Assembly: GCF_002154725.1 (NCBI RefSeq)
Contig: NZ_MTAW01000084.1
Location: 30,133-94,132, forward strand
DNA: 64,000 nucleotides
Direction: 5' to 3'
DNA from: Nostoc sp. 106C
Lineage (GTDB): Bacteria > Cyanobacteriota > Cyanobacteriia > Cyanobacteriales > Nostocaceae
Made by a program: the position numbers and the translations under genes. Position 1 is the first letter of the stretch; each line of letters begins with the position of its first letter. Below the pieces are notes generated by a model. That model ran no database searches, had not been told where the DNA came from, and was given only the letters and a program-made list of their open reading frames with translations. Positions 27,482 to 35,441 of this stretch are shown here, in pieces.

Positions 27482-27506
27482 GTAAGGTGGGCATTGCCCA
27501 CCTTAC
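27482..27506. repeat. Perfect 11-bp hairpin repeat (GTAAGGTGGGC family)
   Basis: GTAAGGTGGGC, ATT loop, GCCCACCTTAC. It lies 80 bases after the dioxygenase gene and belongs to the same family as the hairpins at 14110 and 60963. It may terminate transcription. Confidence 0.65.
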
Positions 27507-27612
27507 GAATTAATGCTTCTATTAATGGCTTAACTATCAAACTTAATGCGGTTGTTCGCTCACTAAAAACTGAATTTGTGAATATCATCAATTAGACATC
27601 TCTCGCATTACT

Positions 27613-27727
27613 TATATAGGAGTCATATTTGATTTTTGAAAAAAACTCAGTACACTTTTAGTCCTTCTTCCCTGTTCCCTGTTCCCTCCCTACATAAATA
27701 ATTTCAGTAATCAAATCGGATTGCTAT
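27613..27727. repeat. ~115-bp dispersed repeat, inverted relative to 60275-60382
   Basis: It shares long blocks with the reverse complement of 60275-60382: GATTTTTGAAAAAAACTCAG, CTTCCCTGTTCCCT and ATCGGATTGCTATA occur in both, in the same order. The outer ends are TATATAGGA and GATTGCTATAT. It runs right up to the methyltransferase start codon, so it supplies that gene's leader. Confidence 0.7.
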
Positions 27728-28540
27728 ATGACAACAATTCCCAGTTACGACCCTACTTTATTTGAAGGTGCAGCGTGGTATTATGCTCGCTACAGACCCC
27801 AGTATCCACCTGTTTTATTTGATTCGCTCACAGAGAAATTTCAGTTAGATGGTAAAGGAAGGCTGCTAGATTTAGGTTGTGGTGCGGGGTTAATTGCAAT
27901 TCCTTTACGCGATCGCTTTCAAGAAGTCATCGGTTTAGATCCCGATGCAGATATGCTTCTAGAAGCACAACAGCAAGCAGTAGAACTGGGAGCTACAAAT
28001 ATTAGTTGGGTAAAAGATCGCGCAGAAAACATCTCTCCTGCTGTTGGTAAATTCCAGCTAGTGACAATTGGTAGAGCCTTTCACTGGATGCAGCGAGAAT
28101 TGGTAATAGAACGTATATACAATCTACTTACTGATAATGGTGGTCTTGCTATTATCAAAACCCATGAAGACCCTTGGAATAGTGACCATCCGTGGAAAAC
28201 AACAGCAATTTCAGTTGTCAAACGCTGGTTAGGTGAACAACGCCGTACAGGTCAAGGTGGTAAAGGCGTATGGCAACCTTTGGCAGTTTCTCACGAAGAA
28301 ATCTTGGCGAAATCATCATTTCCTCGTCAAGCGACCTATGAAGTTAAATACGAAAAATATTGGACAATTGATACCTACCTTGGCTATCTCTATTCTACGG
28401 CTTTCTGTTTACCATCTTTTGTCGGAGAAAATCGCCATAAATTTGAGGTAGATCTCAAAGAATCTCTATTAAAAGTAGAGCCTTCAGGAACATTTAAAGA
28501 AGAACTACCGATTACTGTCATTGCTGCTTGGAAAAGTTAA
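27728..28540 (+). CDS. Class I SAM-dependent methyltransferase
   Basis: 270 residues. Motif I is LLDLGCGAGLIAIP (about 45-58), the acidic ribose binder is in IGLDPDADML, and motif IV is near LVTIGRAFHWM. It resembles small-molecule methyltransferases of the UbiE/trans-aconitate type. The substrate is not readable. It starts directly after a dispersed repeat and 58 bases before ssuC on the same strand, so the two are likely cotranscribed. Confidence 0.85.
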   Translation: MTTIPSYDPTLFEGAAWYYARYRPQYPPVLFDSLTEKFQLDGKGRLLDLGCGAGLIAIPLRDRFQEVIGLDPDADMLLEAQQQAVELGATNISWVKDRAENISPAVGKFQLVTIGRAFHWMQRELVIERIYNLLTDNGGLAIIKTHEDPWNSDHPWKTTAISVVKRWLGEQRRTGQGGKGVWQPLAVSHEEILAKSSFPRQATYEVKYEKYWTIDTYLGYLYSTAFCLPSFVGENRHKFEVDLKESLLKVEPSGTFKEELPITVIAAWKS

Positions 28541-28598
28541 TTACTCACAACCTTATCTACCTACTTCATAGAACACAATTCAAAAATACAACATTCAT

Positions 28599-29447
28599 AT
28601 GAAAAGTATCTCTTCTACTCCTCAAAACCTCTCATCAAGGCAGACTATGAAAAAGCAAAAGTTAAAATTACTGTTCCTTAAGAATCGCCATATTCAATCC
28701 TTAATTCCTTGGTTCGTGCCTCTATTCATAATTGTTGTGTGGCAATTATTATCTTCTGTAGGAATAATACCTACTAGAATTTTACCTGCACCTTTAAGTG
28801 TTGTGGGCGCTGCTGTTCATTTAGCTCAAACAGGCGAACTATTTAGAAATATTACTATTAGTGCTACAAGAGCAATTTCTGGCTTTTTAATTGGTGGAAG
28901 TATTGGGTTTATTTTAGGTTTACTCAATGGCGTTTCTCCAATTGCTGAGAAATTGTTAGATACTTCTATTCAAATGTTGCGTAATATTCCTAACTTAGCA
29001 TTAATTCCCTTGGTAATTTTATGGTTTGGTATTGGGGATGAAGCTAGATTATTTCTTGTGTCTTTAGGCGTAATGTTTCCCATTTATTTAAATACTTTTC
29101 ATGGAATTCGTAGTGTCGATCCAGGATTAATCGAGATGGGAAAAGTTTATGGTTTAAATACCTGGGGTTTATTTTGGCGAGTTATTCTTCCAGGAGCATT
29201 ATCTTCTATTTTGGTAGGAGTCCGTTTTTCCCTAGGTATCATGTGGTTAACGCTCATTGTTGCTGAAACAATAGCTGCTGATTCTGGTATTGGTTACATG
29301 GCAATGAATGCTAGAGAATTTATGCAAACAGATGTTGTGGTATTAAGCATTTTGCTCTATGCCTTATTTGGTAAATTAGCAGATGTGATCGCTAGATCTT
29401 TAGAAAATTACTGGTTGCAATGGAATCCTAGTTATACAAAGGCTTAA
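28599..29447 (+). CDS. ssuC: Sulfonate ABC transporter permease SsuC
   Basis: 282 residues, about six membrane segments. The coupling (EAA) loop is GLNTWGLFWRVILPGALSSI (about 182-201), followed by GVRFSLGIMWLTLIVAETIA. These are SsuC/TauC hallmarks. An internal ATG at 28650 (residue 18) would give a shorter N-terminus. It is the only permease gene of this class in the window, so it probably works with SsuB (23095) and one or more of the three binding proteins. Confidence 0.92.
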   Translation: MKSISSTPQNLSSRQTMKKQKLKLLFLKNRHIQSLIPWFVPLFIIVVWQLLSSVGIIPTRILPAPLSVVGAAVHLAQTGELFRNITISATRAISGFLIGGSIGFILGLLNGVSPIAEKLLDTSIQMLRNIPNLALIPLVILWFGIGDEARLFLVSLGVMFPIYLNTFHGIRSVDPGLIEMGKVYGLNTWGLFWRVILPGALSSILVGVRFSLGIMWLTLIVAETIAADSGIGYMAMNAREFMQTDVVVLSILLYALFGKLADVIARSLENYWLQWNPSYTKA

Positions 29448-30007
29448 CTCAAATTTGTGAGTTTGCTATTCATTGCCATTACAGATAAAGCACTTCAGTA
29501 GCAGTCAGGAATCCACAATAATTTCTGGTTGCTACATCTTTTAGTATTTAAGTAATTATTCAGTAGGGTAGGCAGTTTGCAGTGTAGATTTTCTTTTCGC
29601 AAAACTGCTGTTTTGTTATTGCTACATAAGGATTTGAGCTTTTGAGAAAGTGACAGCCGTAACGCACTTCCCTAGCGTGACACAGTTAAAGCTGAAGTAT
29701 AGGCTTTTGGCAAGGCCATACACTCGAAATGTTATTGTAACTAAAGGTTGTTCTTGCCCAATTTCCTATATAAAGGTAGTTTCGAGAAACTAAAACTTGG
29801 GGTAAGTCTAAGTAATTTTCATCAAAAAATCATTAATACAGCAATGATAAACTCTTCAATAGAAAATCTCTTTCCTACACTTCGATTACTAATTGTAATA
29901 ACTGTCTTCTCAATCTTTGATACAAGTAGAGTCTAACGAAATAATACCTCAGACACCGCGTGTAAATATCTGCCCACTCATCCTTTGCTGACACAGAAGA
30001 AGTAAAT
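29448..30007. other. Intergenic region, no gene seen
   Basis: 560 AT-rich bases between ssuC and the SfnB-like gene. The only long frame (29748-29936) has no protein-like features. I see no operator match or strong hairpin. Confidence 0.4.
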
Positions 30008-31186
30008 ATGGTAAAAGTTGATACATATCCAGTGATACCTACCACAGATTTATTTCAGCGTGTCGCCGCCCTAGCTGCTGACTTTGCTACGCGCGCTGCC
30101 GTCCACGATCGCGATGGTTCTTTCCCTTTTGAGAACTTTGCTGCTCTCCAACAAGCGCAGCTACTCAATCTGACTGTTCCCAAAGAGTTTGGTGGTCAAG
30201 GTTTAGGATATGCGGCTGTTAGCCGAGTGATTGAAAAAATAGCTAGTGGGGATGCTGCTACTGCCTTAGTATTGACGATGCACTATCTACAACACGTCAA
30301 TGCTGCTCGCACCCGTCGCTGGAATCCCGTGATTTACGAACGATTGTGTCGTGAATCGGTAGAAGGTATTGCCTTATTAAATGCTGCTCGTGTGGAACCA
30401 GAGTTGGGTACACCTGCCAGGGGTGGACTCCCGGCAACCACTGCCCAACAGACTGCTAAGGGTTGGCTATTAAATGGTCATAAACAATACACTACAGGTA
30501 GCCCGATTTTACGTTACTTTATTGTTTGGGCGCGAACTACAGAAGCAGAACCGCGAGTCGGTAATTTTCTTATACCTCGTGATGTTCAAGGCATCCGCAT
30601 TGAGGAAACTTGGGATCACTTGGGAATGCGAGCAACTGGTAGCCACGATTTGATTTTAGAAGATGTCTTGATTCCTTCAGAGTATGCTTTGGATATTAGC
30701 CCCTTGAAAGCTTGGTCATCTCCCGATCCGCTGCAATTAGCTGGTGTGAGCCTGTGGTTGAGTGCATTGTATCAGGGCGTAGCCAAAGCTGCGCGAGATT
30801 GGCTAGTGGGTTATTTAAATGAGCGATCGCCTACTAATTTAGGAGCTAGTTTAGCAACTTTACCCCGCTTTCAATCGGCGATCGGCGAAATTGAAGCTTT
30901 GCTCTACGCTAGCGATCGCCTAATTTATGGTTTAGCTAACGATATTGATCGCGCAGATTATGACAGCAACGTGGGTTTACAGGCGCAAACTGTGAAATAT
31001 CTCACCACGAGTAACGCCATTCGCGCCGTCGAAAAAGGACTCGAACTTATTGGTAATCCAGGCTTATCACGTCATAACCCTTTAGAACGTCACTATCGGG
31101 ATGTTCTTTGCAGCCGCATTCATACCCCACAAAATGATGCAATTTGGTTGTCTTTGGGAAAACGAGCCTTGGGTGTGAACTCTTAG
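30008..31186 (+). CDS. Acyl-CoA dehydrogenase-fold flavoprotein, SfnB/DszC-like
   Basis: 392 residues. The fold is clear from LTVPKEFGGQGLGYAAVSRV, GWLLNGHKQYTTGSPILRY, WDHLGMRATGSHDLILEDV and the C-terminal four-helix part ending GNPGLSRHNPLERHYRDV. This subgroup includes flavin-dependent monooxygenases of sulfur compounds (SfnB, DszC), which use reduced flavin rather than acyl-CoA. Placement just before ssuD-ssuE favours that role, with SsuE possibly supplying FMNH2. True acyl-CoA activity cannot be excluded. Confidence 0.82.
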   Translation: MVKVDTYPVIPTTDLFQRVAALAADFATRAAVHDRDGSFPFENFAALQQAQLLNLTVPKEFGGQGLGYAAVSRVIEKIASGDAATALVLTMHYLQHVNAARTRRWNPVIYERLCRESVEGIALLNAARVEPELGTPARGGLPATTAQQTAKGWLLNGHKQYTTGSPILRYFIVWARTTEAEPRVGNFLIPRDVQGIRIEETWDHLGMRATGSHDLILEDVLIPSEYALDISPLKAWSSPDPLQLAGVSLWLSALYQGVAKAARDWLVGYLNERSPTNLGASLATLPRFQSAIGEIEALLYASDRLIYGLANDIDRADYDSNVGLQAQTVKYLTTSNAIRAVEKGLELIGNPGLSRHNPLERHYRDVLCSRIHTPQNDAIWLSLGKRALGVNS

Positions 31187-31215
31187 ACTTAGGCCTACGA
31201 TTAATCTTTCACAAG

Positions 31216-31302
31216 TAGGGTCTGTTATGCCGTAGGCTAACGCACCGCATTATCCGAGATTTTCGGTGCGTTAGGACTAAAGTCCATAACGCACCCTACC
31301 AA
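31216..31302. repeat. Imperfect long palindrome
   Basis: GGCTAACGCACCG and CGGTGCGTTAGGACTAAAGTCC pair around an AT loop, with outer GGTCTGTTATG and CATAACGCACCCTACC partly complementary. It is a dispersed hairpin of the cyanobacterial TAACGCACC family after the SfnB-like gene. The rest of 31187-31460 has no gene. Confidence 0.55.
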
Positions 31303-31460
31303 ATGAAAACTTTTCATGCTTGGTTCCAAAATGGGGTTGAATGGCTACCTTGAAAGAGTGCTGCATCAAGAGTCATTAATTATTCTCCTTGTGTTTCTTG
31401 GCTTTGCTAAATATATTGCTTTCCCCATTCATCTGTGTAATATTATTAAGATGACAAATA

Positions 31461-31490
31461 AATACGGTATACCGACGAATTTACCGTAGT
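31461..31490. promoter_or_regulatory. Putative organosulfur-regulon operator, site 4
   Basis: AATACG (31461-31466), 18 bases, CGTAGT (31485-31490), 43 bases upstream of the ssuD ATG. On the minus strand the spacer begins GTAAATTCGTC, close to sites 3 and 5. A 10-bp palindrome, CGGTATACCG (31465-31474), lies inside it. Confidence 0.55.
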
Positions 31491-31533
31491 ATTAGAAGTA
31501 ATCAGATTTTGCAGCCACATTAAATTAGGGATT

Positions 31534-32694
31534 ATGCAACTACTTTGGTTTATCCCCACACACGGAGAAGGACGCTATCTCGGCACTGCAATAGGTGGGC
31601 GGGCAGTAAACTTTGATTACTGGCGACAGATTGCCCAAGCAGTGGATCATTTGGGTTTTACAGGTGCTTTATTACCTACAGGGCGTTCTTGTGAAGATGC
31701 GTGGATTTTGGCATCAACGCTAGTAACCCATACGAAAAGAATGCGGTTTTTGGTAGCAATTCGTCCGGGGTTGATGTCACCAGGAGTAGCTGCACGCATG
31801 GCTGCAACGTTCGATCGCATTTCCGGTGGGCGCTTGCTAATTAACGTGGTTACAGGTGGCGATCCTGTGGAATTGGCGGGAGATGGCTTGCATCTTTCTC
31901 ACGATGATCGCTACAAACTTACAGACGAATTTTTGACAGTGTGGCGGCAAATAGCAGCAAGCGAAGTGACTAATTTCCAAGGCGACTATCTCAACGTCCA
32001 AGATGGCAAGATACTGTTTCCACCTGTACAAAAACCTTATCCGCCTTTGTGGTTTGGTGGTTCTTCACCGATTGCCCAAGAAATCGCTGCTAAACACGTG
32101 GATGTCTACTTAACTTGGGGTGAAACACCTGCACAGGTTGCTGAAAAAATTGCCTCAGTCCGTCGACTAGCAGAAGCACAAGGACGGACAATCCGCTTTG
32201 GTATAAGGCTACACGTAATTGTCAGAGAAACTGAAAGCAAAGCTTGGGATGCAGCAAATGATTTAATCCGCTACGTAGATGAAGATGCGATCGCCAAGAC
32301 TCAACAAGCATACGCTCGTATGGACTCAGAAGGACAGCGCCGGATGCAAGAATTACACAAAGGTAGCCGCGACGCTTTGGAAATTAGTCCGAATTTATGG
32401 GCAGGAATTGGTTTAGTGCGCGGTGGTGCGGGTACTGCTTTAGTCGGCGATCCTGAGACTGTGGCTAGAAGAATGTTGGAGTATACAGATTTAGGAATTG
32501 AGACTTTCATTTTTTCTGGATATCCTCATTTAGAGGAAGCGTATCGCGTTGCTGAATTACTCTTCCCGCGTTTGCCTTTAGAAAATTTACCTGATATCGA
32601 ACCACAGATGACAAGTCCGTTTGGCGAAATAGTAGCTAGTCGTGAATTTCCCAAACAACAAGTTAATAAAACAGCAGCAGCGACTGTAGATTAA
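31534..32694 (+). CDS. ssuD: FMNH2-dependent alkanesulfonate monooxygenase SsuD
   Basis: 386 residues, the normal SsuD length. The bacterial luciferase-like barrel has [27 protein letters not shown] (the cysteine and Asp region conserved in SsuD), [18 protein letters not shown] and [14 protein letters not shown]. It cleaves alkanesulfonates to aldehyde and sulfite using reduced flavin from SsuE, encoded 49 bases downstream. A putative operator overlaps its promoter region. This is the clearest marker of the island's role in sulfur scavenging. Confidence 0.95.
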   Translation: MQLLWFIPTHGEGRYLGTAIGGRAVNFDYWRQIAQAVDHLGFTGALLPTGRSCEDAWILASTLVTHTKRMRFLVAIRPGLMSPGVAARMAATFDRISGGRLLINVVTGGDPVELAGDGLHLSHDDRYKLTDEFLTVWRQIAASEVTNFQGDYLNVQDGKILFPPVQKPYPPLWFGGSSPIAQEIAAKHVDVYLTWGETPAQVAEKIASVRRLAEAQGRTIRFGIRLHVIVRETESKAWDAANDLIRYVDEDAIAKTQQAYARMDSEGQRRMQELHKGSRDALEISPNLWAGIGLVRGGAGTALVGDPETVARRMLEYTDLGIETFIFSGYPHLEEAYRVAELLFPRLPLENLPDIEPQMTSPFGEIVASREFPKQQVNKTAAATVD

Positions 32695-32743
32695 ACAGTT
32701 CTGCCTTTGTACAAAAAAATAATTCCCAGGAGAACTTGAAACC

Positions 32744-33307
32744 ATGCCTCATATTTTAGCGATCGCAGGTAGCCCTTCCCATCCTTCCCGAACCTACTCT
32801 TTAGTGGAATATGCTAGCAAAATCCTTGTGCAGCAAGGTTTCACAGTAGATATTATTTCGGTGCGTGACATTCCTGCTGAAGATTTAGCATTTGGACGTT
32901 ACGATAGCCCTGCTTTAGAAAAACCAAAAGCTATTTTAGCCAAAGCTGATGGTGTGATTATTGCAACACCAATTTACAAAGCAGCATACACAGGTGTCCT
33001 GAAAGCATTCTTGGACTTGTTACCTCAAAAAGCCTTAGCAGGAAAAGTCATAGTCCCTTTGGCAACAGGTGGGACGATCGCTCATTTATTGGCAACAGAG
33101 TATGCTTTAAAACCCGTGCTATCAGAATTAGGAGCACGCCACATACTCAGTACTATCTACAGTGTAGATAAGCAAATTCAAGTACAACCTGATGGCAGTA
33201 TTCAGCTAGATGCAGAAATTGCCCAGAGGTTACAAGATGTTTTGCATGATTTAGTAAAAGCGATCAATACTTCTTCAGCTACAAAAGAAGTCGCTCATGC
33301 TGGTTAG
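32744..33307 (+). CDS. ssuE: NADPH-dependent FMN reductase SsuE
   Basis: 187 residues, flavodoxin-like. ILAIAGSPSHPSRTYSLVEYA binds FMN phosphate, split by loops, and IIATPIYKAAYTGVLKAFLDL is the SsuE signature. AGGAG lies 12 bases before the ATG. It supplies FMNH2 to SsuD and perhaps to other flavin enzymes of the island. It is cotranscribed with ssuD (49-base gap) and followed by a terminator at 33335. Confidence 0.93.
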   Translation: MPHILAIAGSPSHPSRTYSLVEYASKILVQQGFTVDIISVRDIPAEDLAFGRYDSPALEKPKAILAKADGVIIATPIYKAAYTGVLKAFLDLLPQKALAGKVIVPLATGGTIAHLLATEYALKPVLSELGARHILSTIYSVDKQIQVQPDGSIQLDAEIAQRLQDVLHDLVKAINTSSATKEVAHAG

Positions 33308-33334
33308 GTAATAATCTTTACTCTTTTCTGCTCC

Positions 33335-33373
33335 AGTAGCAGTTGGGTTGCCCTTGCCTAACTGCTACTTTTC
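33335..33373 (+). terminator. Terminator of the ssuD-ssuE operon
   Basis: AGTAGCAGTT and AACTGCTACT form a 10-bp stem around a 15-base loop and are followed by TTTCT. It lies 28 bases after the ssuE stop and just before the convergent VOC gene. Confidence 0.75.
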
Positions 33374-33379
33374 TCCAAT

Positions 33380-33793
33380 TTATAACTGCTGCACCGATGC
33401 TATTTCTAAACGATTTCCACCAGGATCGCAGATATAAAAGCGATTGTATCCGGGTATGAGTTGGCGATCGCCAATAATTTCTACCCCATGCGCTTTCAGA
33501 TGCTCTTCAAAAGCATCTAAATTATGCACTCGAAAACAAATATGCCGTCTTGACGCTTCATTATGGGAGTTATTCTCTCTACTAATGTGAATTTGGATAT
33601 CTCCCAATGCGTACCAAGCGCCTCCATTGTTTTTAAGTGCTTCCGGCTTTGCAATTTTAGTTAGTCCCAAAACTGTGCCGTAGAAAAATAGCATTGCATC
33701 CTCCACTTCAGAGGGCGATGTAACTTGAATATGATCAATTGCATCTAGCCACACTTTCACTTCCTCCAGTTTGCTGCTGTATTGGGGAACCAT
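33380..33793 (-). CDS. VOC (glyoxalase/bleomycin-resistance) superfamily protein
   Basis: 137 residues, two beta-alpha-beta-beta-beta modules. AIDHIQVTSPSEVEDAMLFF starts module 1, with a likely metal histidine. RHICFRVHNLDAFEEHL and FYICDPGGNRLEIAS make up module 2, with the closing Glu. Members are metal-dependent lyases, dioxygenases or binding proteins. It is divergent from the dienelactone hydrolase gene, sharing a 98-base region that contains operator site 5, so it likely responds to the same signal. Confidence 0.85.
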   Translation of the reverse strand: MVPQYSSKLEEVKVWLDAIDHIQVTSPSEVEDAMLFFYGTVLGLTKIAKPEALKNNGGAWYALGDIQIHISRENNSHNEASRRHICFRVHNLDAFEEHLKAHGVEIIGDRQLIPGYNRFYICDPGGNRLEIASVQQL

Positions 33794-33829
33794 GCTATTT
33801 CGCTACAATATCTCTGGCTTGATTTTAAT

Positions 33830-33859
33830 ACTACGATAAATTGGTCAAATTAACGTAGT
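33830..33859. promoter_or_regulatory. Putative organosulfur-regulon operator, site 5 (perfect halves)
   Basis: ACTACG (33830-33835), 18 bases, CGTAGT (33854-33859): a perfect 6-bp inverted repeat. It is centred in the 98-base gap between the divergent VOC and dienelactone hydrolase genes, so it could control both. Confidence 0.6.
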
Positions 33860-33891
33860 ATAGTAAATTTAAAAATTTTAGGCTACCCAAA

Positions 33892-34683
33892 ATGACAAAT
33901 AAAGAAATTCGCACTAGCCAAGTTAAAGTCCCAAACGGTGATTTGCAAATTGATGCTTACTTAGCTGAACCAACAAATGAAGGGACATTTCCGGCTGTAA
34001 TCGTGATTCAGGAAATTTTTGGAGTTAACATTCACATTCGGGAAGTAACCGAGAGACTTGCCAAAGAAGGATATGTAGCGATCGCGCCGGCTCTATTTCA
34101 ACGTATTGCTCCTGGCTTTGAGGCTGGATACACTCCTGATGCTATCGAAATTGGCAGGAAGCATAAAGAGCATACCAAAGCTGATGAAATATTAAGCGAT
34201 ATTCAAGCGGCGATCGCTTATTTGCGAACTTTACCAAATGTCCAAAAAGATGCGATCGGTTCGATAGGTTTTTGCTTTGGTGGCCATGTCGTTTACCTTG
34301 CTGCTACATTATCAGATATCAAAGCTACAGCTTCTTTCTACGGTGGCGGTATTCCAACCTCAACTCCTGGCGGTGGTGCACCTACTATTACCCGTACTTC
34401 TGAAATTAAAAACCCTTTATACGCCTTCTTTGGCTTAGAGGACAAGGGAATTCCCACAGAACACATAGAGCAGATTGAAGCGGAGTTGAAAAAACATCAA
34501 ATTCCTCATGCAGTCTTTCGCTATTCCGGAGCCGACCACGGTTTTTTCTGCAACCATCGCGCCAGTTACAATGCAGAAGCCTCTGCTGATGCTTGGAAGC
34601 ACGTGTTGGAATTATTCCAACAGAACTTGAAAAAAGTAGAATTAGGGGTAAATCTAGCGAAGCTGTCACCAGGGGGAAGATAG
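33892..34683 (+). CDS. Dienelactone hydrolase family protein
   Basis: 263 residues, alpha/beta hydrolase. The nucleophile is the cysteine in SIGFCFGGHVVY (about residue 128), the acid is in FFGLEDKGIP and the histidine in YSGADHGFFCN, the Cys-Asp-His triad of this family. QEIFGVNIHIREVTERLA is typical of the N-half. It would hydrolyse enol lactones or esters made during ring breakdown. Operator site 5 lies 32 bases before the ATG. Confidence 0.9.
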   Translation: MTNKEIRTSQVKVPNGDLQIDAYLAEPTNEGTFPAVIVIQEIFGVNIHIREVTERLAKEGYVAIAPALFQRIAPGFEAGYTPDAIEIGRKHKEHTKADEILSDIQAAIAYLRTLPNVQKDAIGSIGFCFGGHVVYLAATLSDIKATASFYGGGIPTSTPGGGAPTITRTSEIKNPLYAFFGLEDKGIPTEHIEQIEAELKKHQIPHAVFRYSGADHGFFCNHRASYNAEASADAWKHVLELFQQNLKKVELGVNLAKLSPGGR

Positions 34684-34778
34684 GCTGAAAATATTGCTGT
34701 CGTTGTACCCATAATATTGCCGCGACTGGAACCATAATGTTGCCGTAACCGGGGCTGTAATGCTTATTCTTACCTTAA

Positions 34779-35228
34779 GCGATCACAACCAAAGACCTAA
34801 ATAAGGGTATCCGGTCAATCCCCCTTCCCCAAATCAAATCCCAGATTGAGAAACTAGTCGAATATGCAAATACTCATCCTGAACTAGAATTCCTAACAAC
34901 TAGGATTGGATGCAACCTTGCAGGATACACTGACCCAGAGATAGCTTCCCTAAGTGCAAATTTCAATCTTCCTTCTAATATCTGGCTGCCCCAAGAGTTT
35001 GTTGATTGGCTCATAGAAGATAAACCAACCCTAAAAGTGGTATTCATGAAAAACAGGCATCAAAAATTTGATGAAGAGGGATGGAAGCAGGTGCGTAGCC
35101 GACTCGAAGGCATGATTGTTCATGCTTGCGTTCGTGAAGCGACTCCGCAGGAGTATCGCGCCCTTGAGTGGGTACGCATCCAGTTCTATTCAGGTATGGC
35201 TTTGGGGGTTGATATCATGTTCGGTTGA
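34779..35228 (+). pseudogene. 5'-truncated A1S_2505-like phage-type protein
   Basis: A 149-codon open frame follows an in-frame TAA and has no proper start. It reads TTKDLNKGIRSIPLPQIKS, then LEFLTTRIGCNLAGYTDPEI, close to the C-half of the A1S_2505 family (normally with an N-terminal IFVFGSN...GAGAA part, which is missing). The tail (FMKNRHQKFDEEGW to FGstop) is extra. It marks the left side of a decayed mobile patch. Confidence 0.6.
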
Positions 35229-35441
35229 AGACTTATCATAAAGACTGACGCGGGAACACGGGGACGCGGAGAGATTTTAATAATAAGTAATTATCCGAAC
35301 TTGATATGATACCGCAACAGTAGAGATAATCTGGGAGGTAAAAAAGAAGTTTTCTGTATATTCAGACAGGAATTCGTTGTAATGCTTGATATATTATGAT
35401 TGAGAAAAGAATTATACGAAAACTTTACGTATAATAAGTAG

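Noticed and set aside
29748..29936. 62-codon plus-strand frame between ssuC and the SfnB-like gene
   Set aside because: No ribosome-binding site and no recognisable sequence. AT-rich chance frame.
33380..33793. Bleomycin-resistance determinant
   Set aside because: VOC proteins are diverse. Context and operator link it to catabolism, and nothing supports drug binding.
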